A DNA stretch of 64,000 nucleotides from Siphonodentalium dalli (Eukaryota; Mollusca; Scaphopoda; Gadilida; Siphonodentaliidae): positions 169,580,664-169,644,663 of the forward strand of contig CP136066.1 of NCBI GenBank assembly GCA_032622095.1, read 5' to 3'. Each line of letters begins with the position of its first letter. Within the stretch, counting starts at the first letter, position 1. Shown one piece after another: positions 55,641 through 64,000 of this stretch. Under the pieces are notes generated by a model that was not told the DNA's origin, did not search any database, and worked only from the letters and a program-made list of their open reading frames with translations. Position numbers and translations under genes: made by a program.

Positions 55641-56790
55641 TGTAGAGTGGACGACATAACCTTACAAAGCCAGTGTCTAATCAAAACCAAATCCTGTGGC
55701 GTGTAGAGTGAACCGACGTAACCTCACAATACCAGTGTCTAGTCGAAACCAGATATTGTGGTGTGCAGAGTGGAACGACGTAACCTCACATAGCCAGTGT
55801 CTAGTCAGAACCATACCATGTGGTGTGCATACGGGTTCTACATAACCTCACATAGCCGGCATCTAGTCAAATCCAGGCCATGTGGTGTGCATACTGGATT
55901 ACGTAACCTCACAGAGCCAATTGATAGTTAAAACCAGACCACGTGGTGTGCAGAGTGGATCGACGTAACACCACAGAGCCATTGTCTAATCAAAATCAGA
56001 TCAAGTGGCGTGAACAGTGGGAAGACGTAACCTCGCAGAGCCAGTGTCTTGTAAACAAAACCCAGATAATGCGGTGTGTAAATTGGATCGACGTAACATA
56101 AGAGCCAGTGTCAAGTCAAAACCAAAGCATGTGGTGAGCAGAGGGTTACGATATAACCTCACAGAGCCGGTGTCTAGTCAAAATCAGATCACGTATTATG
56201 CAGAGTGGATCGACGTAACCCACAGAGGCAGTGTCTAGTAAGGATATATAATTATATTCTGGATATTCGGTTAAAACAGTTTGTGAACGAGACTTATGTT
56301 CTGCTATGTTTGGCGTCATGAGACGGCGTGCAGAGTGGAACAACACAGATCCAGCGTCTTGTAAAAAACAGATCCTGTGGTACACATAGTGTAAACATAG
56401 TGTAACGACGTAACATCGCAGAGCCAGTATCTAGTCAAAACCAGATCATGCGGCGTGCACAGTGGGACGACGTAACCTCGCAGAGCCAGTATCTAGTCAA
56501 AACCAGATCATGTGGTGTGTAGGTTTGATCGACGTAACCACACAGAGCCAGTGTCTAGTCACAATTGTAGTCTTGTATTAGTAAGTGTTATACTAGGAGC
56601 AGCAGGAAGACGAATAGCTATGTCCATGCTGCTCCTGTGCAATAACTGTTATTTTATGTCATTTGTCAAATTTATTTGTTATTCTACAAATGAAATCTAA
56701 TCTGATCAAAACCAGATAATGTGGTGTGTAGATTAGAACGACGTAACCTCACAGAGCCAGTATCTAGTCAAAACCAGATCTTGTGGTTTA
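55640..56790 (+). repeat. ~62-bp tandem array
   Basis: About 15 diverged units of AGTGTCTAGTCAAAACCAGAT / CATGTGGTGTGCAGAGTGG / A(T/A)CGACGTAACCTCACAGAGCC. Interrupted at ~56230-56320 by a repeat of the array's left flank and at ~56560-56695 by unrelated sequence. Frames across it are by-products. Confidence 0.9.
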
Positions 56791-59700
56791 AAGATCAGCG
56801 GTCAGATTAGGCGTGGTTCCAGGATGTCAAATCGGGCAGGATGTTATTAAATTTGAGATGAAGAATCGGACCACAGAAGTAGATCATAGAGGTGTTTGTT
56901 CTACAAAGGGTTAATGGGTGAGCTACTCGTAAAGTAGATGGTCGAGGTCGTAGGCAATTGTCCAGTTGTGAGTTCATTTACCGACTTAAGTTTTATAATA
57001 TACAAGGAGAAATTAAATTTATACGGATGAACAATTCCGATAAATAAGATGTTCTAGACAAAAATGTTCCTTGGCTGGCAACAAAACCACGCTCTTTGAC
57101 ACGGCTCGGTGAGTGGAAATTACGCGTGGAGTCTGTCGTGAACGCAGTAGCCACAATACCAAGCGGTACAACTGTCGAAAATAAACGTCGATGTGCGCAA
57201 ATACAATACAATATTTGTTTTGGATTGAACATAGCGTAGTATATATACGTAATATATACTGTCGACGCAATTGAATCTGCACATGTTTTGTTTTGTCACA
57301 TATGCTTATAAATATATCATTGACCCGAACAATCGATTTTCATATTGCCATGTGCCCAGAAGAAGAACAGTAATTCCATTTCTGCTGAAGCTAGGTTTCA
57401 ATGTGATATTTACCCCTGGTATGCAAATTAGCAGCACGCCTCTTGGCACAATTAATTGAATTACGTGGGGGGTTATAAGCACTGTGCATATCTCCAGTCT
57501 TGTGGGCGTATGTCACAGAGAGCTATTTCTCGATTAGATATATTCGTGCATACTATTGGAGACATATACGAATGAACGTTCTATTTTACGAATGGTATAC
57601 AGCATGGTACAAAGTGCCCATTCGGGAAAATAGAAGGCCGATGTGGAGCAAAGTAGCTGTGTTTTAATTTACATCCTAGGCTGAATCCGATCGAAGAAGT
57701 GAATCCTTATGCATACGATACTGAGACATTAATCAGACATGATCCGCGTTCGTATTTTATAACACACTTTTATAAGGGGTACAAATTGATTTATCTACAA
57801 AGCTGCATTCTGAAGTAATAAATACTACAGAGACAAACAAAAGATGCGAGACCACGCCGACATCTAGCGCCTCACCGCTGACAGTGGATGTTAATTATTA
57901 ATGGAAAACCACCATGTTATGAATTATTTGCTATATGTCTATTAATTACGCCGACTACCCTTCTGGGTTGGGTCTGGATTCATTGGGATTCATCGTCCTT
58001 TTAATAGCTATGTTGTGTAACAAGGCAGCTTTGCGGATTAAAGAAAGCCGCACAGATGGCCACTTTACCGGACAATTATTCTGATGCACGTAATAACTAC
58101 ATACCCCAAGCTAGATTTCAGAATGTTTTGGCAAATGTATGTCGCTTTTGAGATGAAATCACCTACAATAAACAAAATATCAGTCATGGTTTAATATTCA
58201 TCCATGTTCAGCTATCAGAACTGGAATTCTTTCAATCAAATGTCAGTGATCTCAAACAAAAAGCCAATTGTTTCAAACTATTATAGTTCATAATTCACTA
58301 GATGAAAATAACCATCCATAGCACATTCTGATAAAAGTGTACATCGTGAAGTTTGCAAATGGTCTGTGGTGAAAGCCATCTAAAATGACAGTTAACATAG
58401 TGAAAGCTAACAGTTTGACCTATTAAGAATCTTTAATCATGATTCATCGTTTATGTAGCTGCATTACTATTTTATCCCACTTTTGTGCATTCATTTATTC
58501 TTTTAAACAATCCCAAACGCTAACGTTAAGTATATATGATAACTAATGTTGTCTAAGTGTCATTCTCATGATGTAATGGACAATAAACTTAATTGATAAA
58601 GTAAATATGACCCAATATCGAGGCGAGAGGTTTTGGTGATACGTCGCTAAGAGGTGAATATTAACGCTGTGCATATATATCTCTTGATTGCCTCTTGTGT
58701 GGAGAGTATAATACATTGTAATTCAATTGAGTATTTTTCACTAAAAACAAGCATTCTGATTGGCCGAGAGCGGCTAACTTTCGTTTTCGATTCACCGACA
58801 TCGGCCGCTTCAGCGTGCATCAAATCTGAATGTAGCACGGTCAAATTTCATCGGCACAGAACGAGTAGCGAAACGAGCACACCCGCGCGTTGTTGTCTAT
58901 AGATATATACCGTTCATCGGCCGCTTCAGCGTGCATCAATCTGAATGTGGCACGGTACAATTTCATCTACACAGAACGGAGTAGCGAAACGAGCCAACCC
59001 GCCCCACAGGAAATGCTTACGGAGCAGTGTTCCGAGTAACGCTATGAACAAACCCAATGATTTGTGCACGGTGACAACGGCGAAATAAAAGTCTCGATTC
59101 GTGTCGGCTTACTCGATTTCGCTTTTATTTTGTTTTGTATAAAAGAGTATTGGTTTCATGTAAGTTGACTAAATTTAGCTCCCAAAAACACAAACCCTGC
59201 TGAAAGTTGATACAATATAATAATATAACAGTAACAGTATGCGAAAGCTTCGCCCTATGGCCTTTTTGGATTAGTAAATTATGAAAGTTGGAATGTCACA
59301 CTGAGCCAGAGAGGTGACAAATTGAAATATGATGAGGGGATTAGGAAGTGCTAGATAAGCTAATTAGTTAACACTATCAAATCAAACTATTTACACATTT
59401 GAGATAATGGACCACATATTGTTATAATCTCCACGGGATGATTTGTTGGGGACCGAGGGACACTAAAATGGCCAAAGTATATGACAGCACCTGTTAAATT
59501 CACCTGTTGTCGATTAATACAGGCTGATTAGGGCGCCTCTTCCTGATAGCTTTCGGATTTGTGATGGTTACATTTGGTACATTATACAGCATTTATTGGT
59601 ATATTTTGTGAATAAATGGTATTCATGGCATTTATACGTGGACTTACATCACAAACATTATGACAGACCAATGGAATACTAGGGAACTGTGATATGAAAA

Positions 59701-60165
59701 ATAATTTCTCAATATACTGAAACATGTTTGTTCTATTATGAAGATTATTAATTGTTATTATTATTTATTTTTTAAATTTAGATGTCTTTATTAATTCCAT
59801 AGAGATATAAGCCACAAGCCACGTTTTTATATAGCCCATACACACCCACGTGGCAGGAATAAGGGTGTTCTTTTTGTCTGAAATAAAAGGATTATTATAT
59901 ATTGTACATATGTTGTTCCATAACGCCCTTCTTGGTAATAGGGTGGTCTGCTCTACGTCATTTTGGGAAAATTATTACAAGATACAACATACAGAGGCTC
60001 CATACACACGGCAGACAGTCCCTATATTCTAGGACATATATAAACACTATATTGCAATATATGCCGTATGTATTGGAACCTATGTGTATGGCATTGCCCC
60101 CACTTTCTGTATAGGCGTGGTATTTTCAAATTCTAAATTAGTGACTAAGGAGTTAATGATCAATA
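56791..60165. other. Mostly gene-free stretch
   Basis: No recognised gene. Open frames at 57019-57282 (minus), 57271-57459 and 58654-58902 have no family signature. A direct repeat of ~90 bp (CATCGGCCGCTTCAGCGTGC .. GTAGCGAAACGAGC) occurs at 58797-58880 and 58915-59000. Confidence 0.45.
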
Positions 60166-60809
60166 CGTTCACGAACATAAGTCCAGTATAGGATTCAATA
60201 TTGCCCATCTATTAGAATATGTATCATTATCCAGAAAAAAAAATCAATTATAACATGGAACACTTTTTTATATCATTATGGTGCATCTTCGAAAAAGTAC
60301 AAAAAACTTACTACAACGGATGAAAACATACAAGTCCTCGAATTTTTATCGAAATAGGGAAATTGTATGGCACACCATCGATAAATTGATAGATCGTGTG
60401 TCTATTGTGAAGAGATATATTATAATAACATTGAATATTTATTATGTGTTACATATCCAGCTTGACAAGAACAGTGAATATCCGAAATTATCGAACAATT
60501 TATCTCAAAATCGACGCCATGTGCAGGTTCATTTTTCATCATGCTTCGATGTAATTTGCCGGTGGTAATACATTGAAACTGAATGTATGTAGCCTTCACT
60601 AAAGTACTTGTATCCTTGCTGTCGCGATTTCAATGAAGTACCAGTCGAATTGAAGAACAATCCAGCGAAATCTGGTGGTAAGTCCACCAAATTTGAAACA
60701 CGTCGTTCCTTGTTGTCAGACATATAGGCGTGTGATGTCTAACCTGCTATAATTCAGTCTGGCAATTTATGGCAGGCGTGGTTATCGCCGCTGGGCAGTA
60801 GCGTGAATT
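60166..60809 (-). repeat. Inverted duplication, copy 2 (SWIM exon locus)
   Basis: Inverse of 47142-47829, 13 kb away. Confidence 0.85.
60529..60723 (-). pseudogene. SWIM exon, broken copy
   Basis: Identical start (MSDNKERRVSNLV) and GYKYFSEGYIH core. About 35 bp in the middle of the exon is then lost and replaced (TGTATTACCACCGG..), shifting the frame to a stop at 60529. The region encoding the CxC half of the finger survives out of frame at lower coordinates. Confidence 0.75.
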
Positions 60810-61188
60810 CTAGGCAGACTCCGGGAGTTGTGTTGATTCCTATTAATCCGCACCACGCAAGTTCACTGCAGGTGGATCACCCGATCAAAATCACCGTGCA
60901 TTCTGCTGGCCCACAGTGGGGTGCGTGGGTTCCAACCGATGTCAGGTGTTTTGCTTAAAGCACTGTTTGCGTACTATTTCTAAACAATCTGTATAAATGT
61001 CACTTCCATTGAATTGTGCTTCTGGGCACCAGAACTTGAGATACGCAGCTGACATTCAGTCTGAGTATTGATTCTCTTTACCATTCATGTTGACAGAGAT
61101 AGTATTGCTTATTGCGCAGTGCAGACAAAACACCACCAGTTCAGTCGTAACATAGCTCACCCTTAAAGCAGCACACAATGTTCGGGCG
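60810..61188. other. Gene-free stretch
   Basis: 61005-61110 resembles 61665-61790 (CACTTCCATTGA, CAT..GACAGA.ATA.TATTGCTTATTG); a dispersed repeat pair, no gene. Confidence 0.4.
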
Positions 61189-61192
61189 TTAA

Positions 61193-61417
61193 CCCTTTCA
61201 TGGTGGGAGCACCGCTGGTGCAGCTTTAAATATCGTGTGCCACTGCATTATTTAATATATGCGAGACTCATATAGGGAACCTCGCATATATGAGAGAATG
61301 CAATGGCTTCCAATGTCAAGGTAAATATTGTTTAGGCCAATGGGAGACTCGTATGTAACGAGTGTGCATTGTTACAGGGTTTTCGCAAACTTTCAGGAAA
61401 CTCCAGTTATGGAAGAG
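61193..61417. mobile_element. TTAA-flanked hairpin MITE, degenerate (225 bp)
   Basis: Left TTAA|CCCTTTCATGGTGGGAG and right CTCCAGTTATGGAAGAG|TTAA are inverse, bordered by TTAA (61189-61192, 61418-61421). Inside is a worn hairpin (61235-61307) and a second remnant (61338-61380), then GGGTTTTCGCAAACTTTCAGG. It links the hairpin family to TTAA-targeting ends. Confidence 0.7.
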
Positions 61418-61421
61418 TTAA

Positions 61422-62124
61422 ATGAGACACAGGATTATGTGTGATTTTGTTGGACGCAAATATGATAACACGATTTACTTGGCAATAATAACCGAATTGA
61501 GTATCTTAGCCACTATTGCCCATGCCCCACTGAGCAGCCATATTCACCAACCAACCAATTCAAAAGACACCGTATCTACCCTTTCTAGCTATCGACTCAA
61601 TGAACAAAGTTGTTACGTAGTTGTATTAAACGGTATGTATGAGAAAACATAAAGGTTTTTTTTGTATATGTCACTTCCATTGACTTCTGTCCCTGTACAT
61701 CATGAAATGCCGCTGAGATTCACAGTCCGAATATCGATTCCGTTTATCATTCTTGGTGATCGACAGACATTATTGCTTATTGTTATTGCTTTTAGTAGCG
61801 CACAAAGTTCTGACATCTTATTAGATACAGGGATTGTGTTAGCATTTGCAATGCTTGATAGTGATGATGATGATATTTTCACACGCCGGACCCCGGGAAG
61901 AGATTTGCGAATATCTAAGCAATTTATCTAAATGTCAAGTACATGGACGTGGCAACAGGGGGTTGGTGAAAACTACCCCAAGCTTTCGTCAAAATATTCA
62001 AAAGTTGTAAATGTTATGCCTCACACAACATTGTTGGACAGTTTACACAACATACTGGTTGAAATTGTTTTCACTGCTTGATTGTCCAACCAATTTTTTT
62101 TCTAAATTTAGTCAAAATTGTTGT
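61422..62124. other. Gene-free stretch
   Basis: Two unrecognised frames (61422-61652, 61662-61931). No supported gene. Confidence 0.4.
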
Positions 62125-62330
62125 CTGAAATTGCTATCAGTTGGAAATGTGTGCAACCTTTGTGGGTGTGATGTTGGAAATTTCCAACAGCTGGAACATC
62201 CCAATAGTGGGTGAAAATGGATTTGTGTGAACATTAGATTCAGATCGGGTTCAATGAGGGTTACATTTTGGAACTTTCGACTTTGACACTCCATCCATCG
62301 GAGACCCTCTATAGTCGCGTACCTGATTAC
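62125..62330 (-). repeat. Dispersed repeat, inverse copy of 24605-24815
   Basis: Shares GAGGGTCTCC, AAATCCATTTTCAC, AGCTGTTGGAAATTTCCAA on the minus strand. Confidence 0.6.
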
Positions 62331-63376
62331 TTTCATTGACTTCTGCTTATAGGTACATGTATCCTTACTTGAGAAAGGCCGTGTATATTAGTTTCAGCAG
62401 TCTTGTCGAGGGATCAACAGTATTGTTTATTGCGCCGTGCATACAAAACCCAGAGGCCGTCAAGTCAGAATTATTGTACACACGATGATAATACAATATT
62501 GGTAATATCTTGCAATAGATGGCTTTGCAAATCGTCATAGATAAAAGGTTTAAGAATGCTTCGATTTGAAAACAAACAACTCCACTCGTCACTAAGCCCA
62601 GATAATTCAAGTTTAAAATGTTGTCAACAAACGCACTGTGCTTTGTACACAACATTTACTGTTTCGCTTGTTCTTCGCAACTAACTAGTATCGATGCCTC
62701 CTCGTGTTGGCACGGGGTAGGACACGTTCACCGCCCCATTGTGAGGGCTAAGAGTCCCAACATGTCGCACATTGTCTACCGTAAGTAGGATTCCTAGTGC
62801 ATGGTACAAGGGCTGTCGTATAGCGCGAGGCATCAGCTGGACGACACTCGGGTACGACTTTGCTGACGGCCCACGTCGGCCCTCGATCGCTTTCAGACGG
62901 TCGGTTGAGATGACCCGGTTGAATCGCAGTGTTTCATAATAAATTACTGTTAGCTGGTGTATGTTGTTCTGGTGTTTGCAGTTGTGTTTCTGTTTATTCA
63001 TGTTTATGCATACAAACAATATTTTGTGTCGTCTCATGATTCTTTCGAATTTCGTTTTAATGACGGTGATTGATCTAATATAGTTCTGTTCACGCTTGTC
63101 AAAATGTGAAGATGTACAGTTGGTCCGACCATAAGTAGAAGGGTAGCCTAAAGCGACTGTTGTGCTAGTTGCCGACTATGGGCTTGTCATACTTGGGCAA
63201 CTCAAATAATAAACACCATGATGATTAGCCAAGTTCCAGAGATGTATATCATCAGTACTTGGTCCTTAGCTTCGATTCAATAGTCCAGAAACCTTACCTT
63301 TGTTATTAACAAAACGCTGCAAAGTATAGCTGAACAGTCTAAATATGTCAAGCCAACCGAGAGTTTTTCAGTAATT
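62331..63376. other. Gene-free stretch with an unrecognised minus-strand frame
   Basis: A minus-strand ATG frame (63037-62681, 118 aa) covers a GC-richer patch (62690-62930) and reads ..RLKAIEGRRGPSAKSYP.. . No domain, signal or splice evidence, so it is left unclassified. Confidence 0.3.
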
Positions 63377-63377
<1 letters not shown>

Positions 63378-63438
<61 letters not shown>

Positions 63439-63440
63439 CT
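63378..63440 (+). repeat. (CT)n microsatellite
   Basis: About 25 perfect CT units followed by imperfect CT-rich sequence. Confidence 0.95.
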
Positions 63441-64000
63441 TGACTGTTCGAAGATAGTTCAATATGACGCTGTTCGCCAGTCAACAATCCCTTGCACAAA
63501 CACATGTGCTGGTTACCAATCACAATATCTTGACTAGTAGCAGGACTGTGTTGAGAACCTGCGATATCGTTTATTCGTCTGGGTCTGGGAAAGGCTGCAC
63601 TGGCTCCACTTGGAGATACACATATACACAGAATGTCCAGAACCAATTGATCGTACATGTAAATGGTGATATTATGAAGCTACGTTCTAGCCTTCAATCA
63701 GTCTCAAAACGCGCCGGAGTTTTTTTTTGAAGGTGGGATGCATGGAACTACAAATGATTACATTACTTGCTCACAACATAATAAGTGATCACACTGGCTT
63801 GTGAACACTTGGCAATGGATAATTCATGTCCCATTTGGGAGTATGAATTAAAGAAAATCACACTAAGGCCGAGAAACAACTTCGTATACACACGCTCGGA
63901 CAATTGCTGGACATTAATCGTCATCTGGACATCTCATATTGTCTGCGGTTGTATACAATGTATATCCACAAGTAAACGCGTTGATGCCAGCACTCAGGCG
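63441..64000. other. Gene-free stretch to window end
   Basis: An 88-codon ATG frame at 63464-63730 is unrecognised. Confidence 0.35.

Noticed and set aside
55640-56700. Short frames in the 62-bp array
   Set aside because: Repeat-derived and interrupted in most units.
62681-63037. 118-codon minus-strand ATG frame
   Set aside because: No recognised domain, no splice signal; kept only as a remark in the regional entry.

Overview
The window looks like nuclear DNA of a marine invertebrate, most likely a lophotrochozoan such as a mollusc. It is AT-rich and has no bacterial gene organisation. It is packed with small inverted-repeat transposons (many in TTAA target sites), 5'-truncated non-LTR retrotransposon ends, a Ginger-type DNA transposon relic and a Polinton/Maverick-like element. 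Coding-like exons end in GTAAGT-type splice donors. The species assignment is inference. No complete host gene is visible, only isolated exon candidates.

The centrepiece is an 8.69-kb element at 28331-37022. It has terminal inverted repeats (TIRs) of about 1.8 and 2.9 kb that begin AG and end CT, and an exact 6-bp target duplication (AGTATA). It sits inside the third unit of a local tandem repeat whose other units show the empty site. Inside are a gene for a C2H2 zinc finger/Gln-rich/packaging-ATPase protein, a 1344-bp tandem duplication carrying a nonsense-mutated second copy, and a downstream zinc-finger and acidic reading frame that appears split by a frameshift. The first copy is preceded by a 390-bp palindrome with a GGC/GCC core. 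DNA polymerase B, integrase, protease and capsid genes are absent, so it looks like a miniature, non-autonomous Polinton-like element. A decayed fragment of a related ATPase lies at 3.15 kb.

Layout. 0-10.8 kb: inverted-repeat elements, hairpin elements, TTAA MITEs, the ATPase relic and one plausible first coding exon (minus strand, 6.75-6.48 kb). 11-28 kb: three clear non-LTR reverse-transcriptase remnants plus an 11.3-kb tail fragment, a dimeric satellite (13.1-14.6 kb), a GCCCGGACC-rich inverted-repeat element (15.7-16.6 kb) and palindromic elements. 28.3-37.0 kb: the Polinton-like element. 37-45 kb: a 30-bp minisatellite open in several frames (37.6-38.4 kb), a TTAA MITE, an unidentified 175-codon ORF (41.0 kb) and a deleted Ginger transposon (43.7-44.7 kb). 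47-61 kb: a SWIM zinc-finger exon with a broken inverted copy 13 kb away, a 1.65-kb tandem duplication carrying a signal-peptide exon twice, paired hairpin elements and a 62-bp tandem array. 61-64 kb: hairpin MITE remnants, dispersed repeats and a CT microsatellite.

All identifications come from reading the sequence and from memory of protein families. No database search was possible.
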